In this document: positions 12,039 to 24,974 of the stretch, piece by piece
How positions within the stretch are numbered: position 1 is the first letter of the stretch
Layout: every line of letters begins with the position of its first letter
Source: Monodelphis domestica
Lineage: Eukaryota > Chordata > Mammalia > Didelphimorphia > Didelphidae
Direction of reading: 5' to 3'
Length of the DNA: 64,000 nucleotides
Assembly: GCF_027887165.1 (NCBI RefSeq)
Contig: NC_077228.1
Coordinates: forward strand, 104,369,799 to 104,433,798
Notes under the pieces: generated by a model
Told to the model about the DNA's origin: nothing
Database searches by the model: none
What the model saw: the letters and a program-made list of their open reading frames with translations, nothing else
Position numbers and translations under genes: made by a program

Positions 12039-12388
12039 GATCAATGCAATGTCCCTGAACAACTTGCAGGGATCTAAAAAACACTATCCACAAGCAGAGG
12101 ATAAACTGTGGGAGTAAAAACACTGATGAAAAGCAACTGCTTAACTACAGGGGCTGAGGGGACATGTCTGAGGAGAGGCTCTAAATGAACACTCTAGTAC
12201 AAATACCAACAACATGGAAATGGGTTCGAATCAAGAACACATATGATACCCAGTGGAATCTTGTATCGGCTAAGGGAGAGGTGGTGGGAGGGGGGCGGAG
12301 AGAGGAAAAGAAAATGATCATTGTTTCCAATGAATAATGTTTGTAAATGACCAAATAAAATAATGTTTAAAAAAAAAGTTTAGTAACT

Positions 12389-13307
12389 TAGAAATGTATA
12401 TAAGGTACTATAAACATTCCATTAAAAAAAATTCAGACTTCTCTGGTACAATGAAAGGGCCAAAAAATTTTGGAAGGATTTTTCAGATTTTGGGGATGCC
12501 ATACCCCTAAACCCCTTGCTGTGAAAGGGATACCTAGCTATGCTTTAATCTATCCTGATGATGATGACAAAGATAACGATGATAATCTGCCATTCATGTG
12601 CTTTTCATACCTCATCATGATATGGAGGACCTCTACTTTTAATAATATTATTTTTCAAATAAACTTACTGATATATTTTGTTTTTACATCACCTAAATTT
12701 GCCCTCAACTCTAGAATTCCTAAAGGTACCACCAGCAGTATGTAATCTGTAGCAGGTTACCTTCAAAGTTAGAAGCATGGCTCAAGTGATGGACTGTATA
12801 TATGTCATCCAAGAACCAGCCTAGTTAATTTGGGAGAGGCTTATCACTAGTTTGGTAATGGAGTAATGAATTTTTGGCCATAGTTCAAATAGCAACTACT
12901 AAATGGTAGAAGAGTTTCAATCTGTATCAGAGAAGGGAGAATTCGAACCAAGGAAATCACTGATCCTTGAAGAATAAAGCAGTAATCATGATCATGCCCA
13001 CATACATATGTTTACATATACACATGTGTACATTTATATAGGTTTATATACATGTATTGAAGCTTGGATGTGTTCCAATTTGTGTCATATGTATGCATCT
13101 ATTTGTACACATACACACACCTATATCCTTCCCCCTTTTTGGTCAAGATCCATGTTCTCACTGGCTTAGGGCACTTTTATAGCAGAACTGGAATTCATTG
13201 GCTTAGAAAAGAGGTCTTGGGGCACTGATTTGCCCTGAGTCATAGCCAATGTGTGTCTGAAGCAGGACTTGAGCCATGGGCTTCCTGATACTCTAACCAC
13301 AATATTA
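12389..13307. other. No gene seen
   Basis: Unique-looking AT-rich DNA with short TA/CA-rich patches near 13010-13120. No coding signal. Confidence 0.5.
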
Positions 13308-13315
13308 CACAGCCT

Positions 13316-13531
13316 TTCTTTTTCTTTTCTTTTTTTTGAAACCCTACCTCCCATGTTGGAATTAATACTGTGTATTGGTTCCAAGGCAGAAGAGTGGTAA
13401 GGGCTAGGCAATGGGGGTCAAGTGACTTGTCCAGGGTCACACAGCTGGGAGGTGTCTGAGGTCAGGTTTGAACCTAGGATCTCCCATCCCTAGGTCTGGC
13501 TCTCAATCCACTAAGCTACCCAGCTGCCCCC
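13316..13531 (-). mobile_element. tRNA-derived SINE (WSINE1/Mar1 type)
   Basis: Antisense copy: T run, AATACTGTGTATTGGTTCC, GGTCACACAGCTGG and the reversed head CAATCCACTAAGCTACCCAG. CACAGCCT flanks it at 13308-13315 and 13532-13539. Confidence 0.9.
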
Positions 13532-13539
13532 CACAGCCT

Positions 13540-15100
13540 GTCTACATTACTATAATCATTATTATCATATGTGTCTTAATTCTATCTCATTCAGTCATCT
13601 CCTTCAATCATTTTCTTTCTCTTATTTCAATATTTTTTGTTCAATGGAGTTCAGAGAGAAAGGGCCCTGGGACAAATCACTAATATACCATAAAATTTCT
13701 TTCACTAAGCTTTCCCACAGTTACTACTGTACTATATTTGAAAAAGTCAAATGGAAAGTTAAGGAAAAGGCCTTTAAGACTGGCAGTTTAGAATTACCAT
13801 TTTAACAATCTTTCAATGGGATGTTTCTGCCTATGTAATTGGGGAGTGTGTGTATTTTTAATCTTTGATGTAGAAATAAGTTTGAGATAAACTATGAAGA
13901 AGGTAGAGAGAAAGAAAGAAAAGAAAACCATTCTTGTGGGGGGAAAAAGTCTTCTCTGTGGTTATTAAGAAACATACAAAGTCTGTGAGTCTGTGAAGAA
14001 TTGAAAGTTTGCAGGGTATTCTAGAAAGACTTTCCAGAAGAGAAAACAAAGAAAAAGAACTACTTGTTTCTTGAGGGTTGAGGTTAATTCTCATCAGGAG
14101 GGAAAATATCAAGAGGATTCTTTATAAATTTTAATTAATATTTCTAGTAGAATGAATGAAGAAACCATATTTCCAGAAGTGAAGTCATATGCTTTTATAT
14201 TAAAGGTTTGAAGTAACTAGCTATAATCAATCTCATAGCCAAAATACTGAAAATAACCATCTCTATGTTTTATTATTGATTTCATTTGTTGATAAATAAA
14301 TGACTAAAGGATTTAATATAGAAACAAATAACTTTGTGGAAATGTATTCTCAAATTTATTTTAAAACAATAATAAAACTATGGTAGGAGTTCCAACCTAC
14401 TAATAATGAAAAAGAAGTTGCAACTCTATTAGTTAATAAGCAAAGAGTCAAACATACCCAGGTCTGCCTTAGAGCTTGGCATGATAAGAATGAATAGGAG
14501 CTGTGGGGCAGTCTGTGGGCAGGATCAAAATAGAAGGGAGGCTGGTTGTTTGCAAGCCTTGCACTGCTATTCTGTTTTTTTATGATTAATGCTTGAATGA
14601 CTTTTGCAGAGATGGATAACATGGTTGACTTTTGAAGTGCTGGGATGCAGGTTCCTGTTGCATAGACTCGGTGGAAACATATACAGGACCACTCTAAGAG
14701 CAGACAAGGAAGAGTGGCAAGTATGGTGAGTATGGATACCATAAATCTCTGGGACTCCCAATGGAGATTTCCACTCCCAGTGCAGGACTCTGAGAGCAAT
14801 GGGCAGTCCTCTTGGGTAACATTTATATGGTACTCTAGGGTTTGGCAAAGTGTTTGGTAAAGATGACCTCCTTTGATCCGCACAAGCCCAGTCCTCCATC
14901 TTAGTGCCTTCTCTCTAGAACCCTCCTTATTTATCCTCTTTGTTTGGCCAGTTGTCAACCTCATTAGATTGTATTCTTAAGTATATGTATTTTCTTTTGC
15001 CTATGTATTTTCAGTTCTCAGCACGGTGCGTAGTAGAAAAGTAGGCATTTAATGTCTGACTCGCTGCAAATTAATGGGCGTATTGGATTCACAGTAACCA
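13540..15100. other. Intergenic; no gene seen
   Basis: A 202-codon open frame on the minus strand (14356-14964) has no recognisable family. It overlaps a MIR-like patch near 14825-14885, so I treat it as chance. Nothing else is apparent. Confidence 0.5.
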
Positions 15101-15104
15101 TTAC

Positions 15105-15225
15105 CATTCCATTTTACAGTTGACCTGAGGTTGGCAGAGGTTAAGTGACCGACCCAGGGACATCTAGCTCATGTCTAAATCTGGATTTGAATTCAGGGCT
15201 CCTTGACTCTAGGCTGGGAGCAGCA
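15105..15225 (-). repeat. MIR-like fragment (antisense)
   Basis: CCATTTTACAGTTGACCTGA then AGGTTAAGTGACCGACCCAG match the reversed MIR core. The copy is old and partial. Confidence 0.6.
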
Positions 15226-15399
15226 GGCACAGCTTGTGTCAGAGGTGGCTGGAATCCAGGTCATCTTGGTTTGGGGGCCAGGTAATTTCCAAGTTCACTT
15301 CCAGGCCCAACCCTAAAATTCCATGAAACGTTCATTCGTAAGAGTAATTCAAAACTCCAAAAACAGCATTTCTTTAGAGTTTAGGATATTTTTCAAATG

Positions 15400-15960
15400 A
15401 CCAGGGATCGGGCAGAAGTATTGCGGGTGAGGACGGATTCGAAACCACCGCACAGACTCCTCCAGGGTTCGAACAGTCTCTAGCAAATCCTCGAGAAGCT
15501 TCTTGCCCCACGCCCCCGAGAGACGCTTCTCCCATTGGCTATCCTATGAAATAAGCGAACCTGGCTTTCCCCGGGCTCTTCGTGGTATAGAGGTCATTTC
15601 CGCTATTGGCGGCGCTGCAGCTTCTTCCTGTTTCCCAGCATCCCCCGAACTGCCTCCGCTGCTGCCGCATCCAAGATGGAGGAGTACGCTCGTGAACCCT
15701 GGTGAGCTTCCCCAACTGCCTCTTGTCCCTGTGGACTCTCCGGCCCAGGCCCACTAGCGGGCTCCGCCGCACGCGCCTCTGCAGCCCCTACCGCCCCAAC
15801 CGACTCCTCTCCCGGTCGACTGGCCCGGCTCGGCTTTGACCTTGGTTTGGGCTCAGTCTCCTCCCTTCGGCCTTGTCGCTGCCCCTTCCCGACCCGGACT
15901 GAGGGCCAAGGAGGTCGTACCTTGGGCCGCCCACCTTTAGGATCCCGCGGTGTCGGCGCC
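15400..15960 (+). promoter_or_regulatory. TIMM17A: CpG-rich promoter and 5' UTR of TIMM17A
   Basis: CpG density rises sharply compared with flanking DNA. A CCCATTGGCT CCAAT box lies at about 15531, a second ATTGGC at about 15604, and ETS-like TTCC motifs (GTCATTTCCGC, CTTCTTCCTG) at about 15592-15630. There is no TATA box. CCAAGATGGAGG at 15671-15682 fits a YY1 site that overlaps the start codon. This layout is typical of a housekeeping nuclear-encoded mitochondrial gene. The transcription start is inferred, not seen. Confidence 0.75.
15676..15701 (+). CDS. TIMM17A: TIMM17A coding exon 1
   Basis: 26 nt encode MEEYAREP plus two bases of Cys9. The donor is TG|GTGAGC. Intron 1 (15702-23050) is the longest and carries SINEs, an L1 piece, a hAT element and an AT-rich palindrome. 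Confidence 0.95.
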
Positions 15961-18900
15961 CGCAGCGTCTTTATTTTTTACAGGGCAGGAACTGAGGGCC
16001 AGAGCCTGGGCCAAGCCCACCCTGCTTCCTTTGCACCAACATTACTACTAGTGCAGGACCTTCAGGAGGTCTCCTCCCACCCCCTGGCATGGATTGTGTT
16101 GAGGGCGGGGGTCCTGGAGTCTTGGGCCCCAAGGACTTAGAGCTAATGAAGCGTTTCCTAAATAACCTTTTCTCCTTGGAGAACACGTGCTTAAAGGCTC
16201 CAGGTACCCCCACCCCACTTTGGATGTTCTGTACCATTCCGTAAACATTTAATCAGGGTTTACTGTGTCCAGACACTGCTGAACCGGGGGATCCCGCGAG
16301 GCAAAAGACAAACCCCGCCCCCAAGGAACTTATTAACTTATTATATATGTAATATACATATATATATATAATAAGTTATTAATATGTTCCTTTTTTCATC
16401 AACCCTAATTAAGAAGGTTGGTAGGAGAGATCTCAAGAGTGAAACCTAGAAGCAACCACGTGTTCCTAACCATATCAATCTTCATTAAAAAAAGGGGGGG
16501 GAGGAACCTAAATCTTACCATTTAAGTTAATTTCGCGTTTTGTCCTTGATAACTTACATTGTTTGAAGGCCAAAGCTCCAAATTCCCCTTGAAATGCAGT
16601 GGTTAATTATAGTCTACATAACTCTTTAAAGCCAAATTTATGCATTTTTTGACTGAAATAGAGTTAGGGGTGAGTTTTATAAGGTATGGCATCTTGGAAA
16701 ACATTTACCTCCAGTTAGAGGACCTTTCCAAGGGCAGTTGTGAGCAAGAAGTTGACTTGACCACTCTTTTTTTAATTTTTAAACCCTCCCTTCTCTCTTA
16801 GAATCAATACTGTGTATTGGTTCCAAGACAAAGAGTTATAAGGACTAGGCTGTGGGAGTTAAGTGACTTGCTCAAGTTCACACAGCTAGGAAGTATCTAG
16901 CTCAAAATTCACAGCCCCCTATATAGGGAAATATATATTATATCAGAGTAGAATGAGATAATAGTAAAAGGAAGGTCTAGACAACTGTAAAAATTTTGAA
17001 AGAGGAAAAGACCATGAGGGGATCTTGAAAAACTTCATGGGGGAGATGTTAACTGAGCTGAACATTGAAGGTTGAAATGGGAAGAAGGAATGTATTTTTC
17101 AGGCATGAACAAAAGACAAAAGGTTTAACATTAATGTAGGTATGGGTAACATAGAACAATTGGATTATAGTTTGGTTATAGAATGCATGACGGTGATTAA
17201 AGCAAAATAAGACTGAAAGTGTAGGATTGTAGCCTAATTGCAGAGGGCCTTCCCTTTTATTTCACCCCATCAACAATAGGAAACCACTGAAGATTTCTGA
17301 GAAGAGAAATTGCATAGTTTAGTGTATTCTGAAGATTATTTTGATTGTTCAGTGAAAGGGATGAACTGGAGAAGGTAGAAAGTCAGGAAAAACTTTTAGG
17401 AAGCTCAGAATGAGAATTAAACCAAAATGGTAACAGTTCAATTGGTCTAAAGAAGCTAGGTATGAAAAGTACACCAACCCCACTACTGTTCTAAAAATTC
17501 TCACAGGAAAATTGACCCCATAATCATCGTTTCCACTGATCATTTTTCAGTCCTCTTCCTCTTTTTGATATCTCTGTGGTATCTGAAGCTACTGCTTTCT
17601 TGACCACTATAATAATTCTGTCTTGACTGCTCTACCTCTCTTGACTTCCTGACCTCTTGGATGGCTTCTCTTATTTTCCAATCTACCATGGGCCAGGCAC
17701 TGCACTGGGGAGACAAAGTCAAAAATAAAACTTTGGGGAAGTTTCCCAAAACTGCAGTGCATAAGAGGGAATAATGTACTATCAGTCTGGAAAAATAAGC
17801 TAAAGCCAGATTGTGGAGGGCTTCAAAACCCAAACAGAACATTGAACACAAGAGAAACTCCATCATTTCTAGGACAAAATTCAATTTTCTGTGGAGTAGA
17901 TGAATTGACAGTAAGAAGTAAAATGAAACATGACTAGAGCTTTCCTGAAATCATGGTTCAAGAGAGGATGTTACCAATTGGAGAAGGAAGAGGCACAATC
18001 CAGATAGTAGAGGAAAAAATTTCTACCTTGTACTGTAATAATCTATGTACTTTTACTTCTGGTTAATATTAAGGGCAAGAACCCTATCTTTGTGTGTGTG
18101 TGTGAACTTAAACACAAATATTTCCATATCCAAACAAAGAAACTGAACTGTTTTGAACCTAAGACCTCCCATCCCTAGGCCTGGCTCTCAATCCACTGAG
18201 CCACCTAGCTGGCCCCTTGTTAAGCAGCAAAAAAATAAATACACACACACACACACACACATATATTGAATTCAACAAAACAATAACAAAATTTGTACTA
18301 TTTTGTGTTCCCTTCTATATTCTTCTAATGTGCATTTAAAAACTTTTTTTCCCCCATGCTTCCTCCACATCTGTAGCTCACTAACTAGCAGTTGGCCTAA
18401 TGTGGGTGTTTGAATGGTTATTCTCATCTTTCTTAGAGACTTCAGCAGTGAGTTGGATTGTCAGGAGAGCAAAACCATTTAGCACCCAATAAAATTTTTA
18501 GGACTGCACAGTCATGGAGGATATCTACTCCAACCCCTTTGTTTATAGTATCATCTCATGGTTAACCCTTTTCTTTTTCTTTAGAGTCAAGGGAAACAGT
18601 CCAACCATCTCCCTGGTTACCCCAAAATATATTCCTTTTCCCATCCCTTGTTTCAGTGTCAATCTTGACTAGTTTACCTTGTTCCTAACTCTGATATGGC
18701 AACCCTATGTGTAACCTATCACTCCAGTCTGTGTCCTATTTGTGTGCCTTTTCTATTCCTGAGCACTGCCATCAACCTAGACTCTTATCTTGTTCTTGGA
18801 CTATTATAATATCTTCCTGCCTGAGCTTCTTATTGCTGGGCTTGCTTATCCCGTAAAAAGTAGGGGTGGGGGAACAGCTGGATAGCTCAGTGGATTGAGA

Positions 18901-21900
18901 GCCAGGTCTAGAAATGGGAGGTAAGACAGAAAGTAAGGATTTAAAGAATAAAAAAATAAATAAAAAGCAGCCTGACTAGTCTTTCTAAATTCTGTAATTG
19001 ATCATTATACTCTGTTCAAAGCATTTTTTTAAGCCCTAAACCCTTACCTTCTGTCTTAAAACCAATATTAAGTATCAGTTTCGAAGCAGAAAAGCAGTAA
19101 GGGTTGGGCGATTGAAATTAAATGACTTGCCCAGGGTCACATAACCAGGTAGTGTCAGATTTCAACCCAGGACATCTAGTCTTTAGACCTGGCTCTTCAT
19201 CATCCCTATGTTCAGAACATTTTGAATGGTTCCCCATTGCCTATAGATTAACGTACAGACTCCTTACTTAACGTTTAAGGTCCACCTTTCAACCTAGCTG
19301 TCCAGTTCTATTTCTTTCTATTAGTAAAATATCTATGATCTCTTCCAGCCAAGTTGATTCACAGCCTGCTTGATATGCTTTTCAGATTCCTGTCATTTTT
19401 GTTTTTGCTCTGAACTGTCTACATGTACACGTGTGTCCTAGCCATCCTTTAGGGCTTAGCTCAAGCCTTTTTTGGGTTTTATTATTGTTTATTTATTATA
19501 AATATATACAAATATAACAATATTTATTATTGTTTTTAATGTGTATTTGATGGAAAGATGAGTTTAGAGACAAGATTGACCGGTTTAAAATTCTCCCTCC
19601 AACATTTACTAACTGACCATGGACTTGTAATTGTTAGGAAGTTCAGCTTTCTTCTCAATAAAAATACTATCTGAATCTCCTACATCACTAGATTGTTATG
19701 AAGCTCAAATAAAGTAATGTAAATAATTGTCAACATTAAAGTATGATATAAATATGAGACATCATCATCATTTGTATCTCTCCAACTAGATGATTATAGG
19801 CTCTATAGTCTTACCTTTTAGTTGTTTACATTCCCATGAGTACTTAACAGTCTCAGATACTTAGTACCTTTATTTAGTTTAGATTCTAGGGGAAACTTAG
19901 CTTTCTTGCCTCCTCTCCAGTAAACTCTTGTTATTTCAGTGTTGTATGAATGACTTAAAGTTTGTAGCATGAATAATTCTAGACTTGGGGAGATCTGGTA
20001 TTACCTAAAATTTGCTTTCAGATTGGAATGATATTTATTCTTCCAAAGAAAGTTTTTAGGCTGTTCAGCTCACTGCCATAAAGCTCTGTGTTGGAGGTCT
20101 TGACCCTATTAGAAGAAAGTACACAGACATTTACTATCCTTTGACTTTTTGCATTTCCATTAATGATTATGTAGGCAGCCACAGAATGGATACTCTGTAT
20201 GTTTCAGGATGTATTTATTCGTTTTATCATTTAAAATGCTTAAAAGCCAATTATTATAGGTGGAACTAGACTAACCTACTGGGATTTAGATAATCCCGTT
20301 GTCACTAGCAAGTCTCTTTGAAGTTTGATGAGTTGGCCTTTCCCAGTACTTTGTACCAAGTGAGCTCTAACTAACACTAGTTGATGATGATTAGTGCCAA
20401 CAGACATGTCAGGGAAAGATGATCCTCTTGTCACCTCTGTTTCTCACTGTCTGCAGATGGTGAGGTGGGAAGAGAATAGGACCTCAATGTCACACAGTGT
20501 TTATCTTCTAACAAAGACTTGACAAAATCAAAACCATCTTCAGTCATATGAAGCTTTCTTGCCTTCTCTCAGAGTCAGTGACTCCCTATCCCAAAGAGCC
20601 TTCACATTCCCAAAATTAACCTACTCTTTCCCATAACACATCACCTTTTGTCTTAAATGATTTCTCACTTTTATGATTCATTTACCCTCCCAATCAGTGC
20701 CACCTCTCTTCTTCAATCCATTCTTCCCACAGCTGCTTTTATTTACTTACTTGTTGCATTAAAATCCCAGGTGTTGTCATCATACACACACACACACACA
20801 CAGTGATGGTGAATGTTTTAGAGACCAAGTGCCATGTCCCACTCCCACTGAGTGCCAGGCATGCCCTGTGCCACCGCCAGCCACCCACCCTACATAGGGG
20901 AGGGAGAAAGTGTTCCCATTGGGCGGAGGGGCAGGTGAAGTGAGGAATCCTCAGAGTATAGAAAGGGAGAGGGGAGTGGCCCAAGCACTGCTCCTCTCCA
21001 GCTCTTCTGCCTATAAGGCACCCACCTCACCCCCTTTGCACTCCCATCAGGCTACTGGGTAGAGAGGTGGGTGATACGAAAAAATGTCATCAGGCATGGT
21101 GGAGAAGGGAAGGAGAGCAGCTCTGTCTGAGGACCTCTGGGGCACATGGCCATAGAAAGCACTCCGTGTGCCATTTTTGGCACCTGTGCCATAGGTTTCG
21201 CCATCACAGTCCTAGTACCATAGAAGGTATCCCCTGACCCAAAAAAGATATATAAAGATATATAAATTATATCTTTTGTGTTTCTTCTTTCTCTGGAAGT
21301 AGACGTTCACAAGTTATTCTTTAAATATTAGTACTGTAGCTATATAGAATCTCTTGGTTTTACTCTTTTCTTTCTTTATAATTTCATATAGGTGATTCCA
21401 AGTTGTTTTTTTTAATTAGCCTGCCCATTGTTTCTTCCAGCACAGTAGTATTCTGTCACAGTCATATACCACAAAAACTTAATCAGCCATTTCTCAGTTG
21501 ATGAACGTCCTCTTGATTTCCAGTTACTACCACAAAAAGAACTGCTATAAATATTTTAGACACTATAGGAGGCAGCTAGGTGGCTAAGTAGATAGTGCAC
21601 CAGGCCTGGAGAGAGGAGGACCTGAGTTCAAATTTGGACTCAGACACTTCCTAGCTGTGTGACTCCAGGCAAATCACTTAATTCCAGTTACTTAGCCCTT
21701 ACTCCTCAGCTGCCTTGGAGCCAGTACTGAGAATTGTTTCTAAGACAGAAAGTGAGAGTTTTTAGAAAAGAAAAAAACACATTTTTTCCTTTTTCCCTAA
21801 TATCCTTGGGAAATAGACCCAACAGTGATATTTCTGAGTTTAAGTAGTTTTATAATTCTTTGGACATAATTCCAGAGGGTTCTTCAAAATTATTGGATCA

Positions 21901-24895
21901 GTTCACAGTATATTAACATCTCTTTTTTTACATATCCCCTCCAACATTTGTCATAGATGTGAGACAATATCTCAGGGTTGTTTTGATTTGTGTTTTTCTA
22001 ATCAGATCTAACAATTTTTAATATTAGAGCATTGATTTCTTCTAAAAACTGTCCAGTAATATTCCTTTTAAAAGGTAGGTGTAACTATTTTTTGTTGTTG
22101 TTTATTTTTACATCACCTTCATTTTCGTTTAGAGATAACCTTGGGGAACTGAATAGAGAGCTGACCTCACATCAGGAAGGTCTAAATTCCAGGTCTGCTT
22201 CTGATACATATATATACTGCTTTTGAGCCCCTGAGCAAGTCACTTCTCAGAGCTTTGAGCAATTTTCTAAAACAGTGAGTTGCAGAGAGAGTTACTGATC
22301 TGCATCAGTAGAGAGAATTTCATTTTCTTCCTATATTAATATTCTCATATCATATCCCTTCCATTTCCAAATATATATCTTTATCCCATCCCATCAAGCA
22401 ATCTTTTGTAATAAGGAATGAAAAAGAAAAGGCTGTTCTAAAAAATTAGGCCACACATGAATCCAGTCTGACATTATATGCTGCCTTCCATGCAGATCCT
22501 CTGTGAAGATCACCATCATCATCTCCATGAAACCATTCCTGGTCCCCTTGACTGCTACTAATACTTTCCCCTAGTATCTAGTGTTGAACTACTTTGTATA
22601 TGTTTATACTAATTAACTTTCTATTTATGCTGTTTCTATTTTACATGTGCTTGGCTTCCCCATGAGAATGTAGTAGGTTCTTTGTGAATAGAAATGGTGG
22701 TTTTATTCTTTGTGATTGGGTCTTCAACCCCTAGCACAACCACCTAGCTTGGTATATAGTAGGTGCTTAATAAGTACCTAATTGACTGATGGATCATCGA
22801 GCCAGAATCATTTTCACATGAACTTAATGCTATGGAGAATAGGAAGTTCATAGTCCCTTTCCTTATAGCTTAGTTCCCATAAACTGACTACCACACAGCT
22901 TTGTATATTTTGTAAGGCAGAGTTTATTAGTTAGGCTGGGCCTGTGTTTGAAAGTTGGTATTTATAAACAGAGAGATTGTCAGGAAGATCATATCTATAT
23001 GTGTATGTATCATTAAAGATTTCTTTTTTGTTTTTTCTTTTTCCTCTTAGCCCCTGGCGAATTGTGGATGATTGTGGTGGGGCTTTCACTATGGGTACCA
23101 TAGGAGGTGGTATCTTCCAAGCAATCAAAGGTTTTCGCAATTCTCCTGTGGTAAGTAGATGGAGAAACTTCCACATAGAACTTAGACTTAATAAAAATAG
23201 AACAAGTTCTATCAATGGGAAATTGATTGCACTTCTAATGTTTTCTGGCCACGATTTTTGTTTCCTCAGGGAGTGAGCCATAGGCTGCGAGGCAGTTTGA
23301 CAGCAATCAAAACCAGAGCACCACAGTTGGGAGGTAAAGAGAATTATTTTGTGTTCAGATGTATTTTTTTCCTATTTGATGAAGGTTACTCTTTACTTTT
23401 CCTTCTTTTGGATTATACCAATTATTGATCTCAATTTGACTTTAATTGCTTATTCCTGGATAACATCTTTATAAGCTGATGCCCTCAGAGGATGGTTCAA
23501 AAAGTAGGCTTGAATAGTATGCTTTATAATAACTTTTCTTCATTTCCTCAAAACACATTTTTTGGATGAAAGGAAAAAGAAATGATTAAAAGTTGTAGGT
23601 TTGGAAAAAGGAAATGGTAGCTTCTGAGGAAGCTGAAAAAAATATTAAAAGCCTTAGAAGGGGGGGCAGCTGGGTAGCTCAGTGGATTGAGAGCCAAGCC
23701 TAGAGATGGGAGGTCCTAGGTTCAAATCTGGCCTCAGACACTTCCCAGCTGTGTGACCCTGGGCAAGTCACTTGACCCCCCATTGCCTAGCCCTTACCAC
23801 TCTTCTGCCTTGGAGCCAATACACAGTATTGACTCCAAGACAGAAGGTAAGGGTTTAAAAAAAAAAAAGCCTTAGAAGGCCTTGTGGAGAGATATTTAAA
23901 AAATAGAAGAACTATTTTACAAAAGTAAATGCCCTAGGAAAAAAGGAAAGAAATATATTTACTTTGCTCTGCATTGTCAATAGCATTATATTTGAAGTAC
24001 CTAGTAAAGAGAAAGACAAAATTGCCTTTCCTTGGGCTTTTTCCTATGTGCTTAGCTGTTCATTAAAACCCAATTCAAATGCCATCCACTCCAAGAAACT
24101 TCCCGAGATCTTTCTTATCATTAAAGACCTTTATCCCTTGGGACCTTACATAGCCTCTTGTTTACACCTCCTTAAGTACATAGGGAATATTATGGCTACT
24201 CATGTATGTGTAATAACCTTTTTTGTATGCTCTGAGAGGCCATAGATGCTGGCTTATTTGAACTTTGTATGTCCCATGAACCTAACCTGTTTGAATTGAA
24301 TTCACAGCATATGAACTCTGGGGTCTCATGTAAAGCTTATATAACTAGTATATTTGTGAAAAAGAATAAATCAGGTTCATTCTAGAGACTTAACAGTCAC
24401 TTGACATTTATAAAACACTTATTCAATCCTTTTAATCATAATCATCTCTTTGTGAACTGATTTGAGTTTTTCTTCAGCTCATTTTACAGATGAGGAAACT
24501 AAGACAAACAGGGTCAAGTGGCTTGCCATGGATCACACAGCTAACAAGTGTCTAAAACCAGATTTGAACTCAGCACAATGAATCTTCTTAACTCTAGGCC
24601 CAGAGCTCTGTCTACTGCATCATCTAGCTGCACCTATTAAGCACTTACGGTCTGCTAGGCACTGTACTAATGTTTGAGGATACAAAGAGAGGCATAAGAC
24701 ACTCCCTGCCTCCTGGGCCTCACAATCTATTGGAAAAGACCACATATAAGAAGAATCTGAGGAGAAGCCAGGGGAAGGAAATGATCTGAGGTAGTGGAAG
24801 ATTCAGAGTTAGGATCATTTTACAGAATGAGTTTTTGGAGGTCACAAAGTCCAGTAAAGCAGCCAGGGTAGGAAATGATGAAGTGTGCACACATA

Positions 24896-24974
<79 letters not shown>

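Larger units (their letters stand above)
5863..12373 (+). mobile_element. Full-length marsupial L1 (LINE-1), inactive
   Basis: The 6.5-kb element starts GGACTTCCGGTCAAGATGGC, with a YY1-type site like that at the start of human L1. It has a 5' UTR to 6675, ORF1 6676-7636, an intergenic stretch with a G run at 7981, ORF2 8128-12038 and a 3' UTR with a short A tail. AAAAGTTTAGTAACT (15 bp) is repeated perfectly at 5848-5862 and 12374-12388. The insertion site reads TT|AAAA, the L1 endonuclease preference. ORF1 and ORF2 are both broken, and ORF2 carries a foreign 106-bp insertion (10125-10230). Confidence 0.95.

Noticed and set aside
14356-14964. A 202-codon open frame on the minus strand
   Set aside because: The translation shows no domain or family I recognise, lies in intergenic DNA and overlaps a MIR-like patch. 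Chance is likelier than a gene.
23661-23864. tRNA-like A and B box sequence (GTAGCTCAGTGG, GGTTCAAATC)
   Set aside because: These are the tRNA-derived heads of SINEs, present in many copies with A tails. No tRNA cloverleaf gene is supported.
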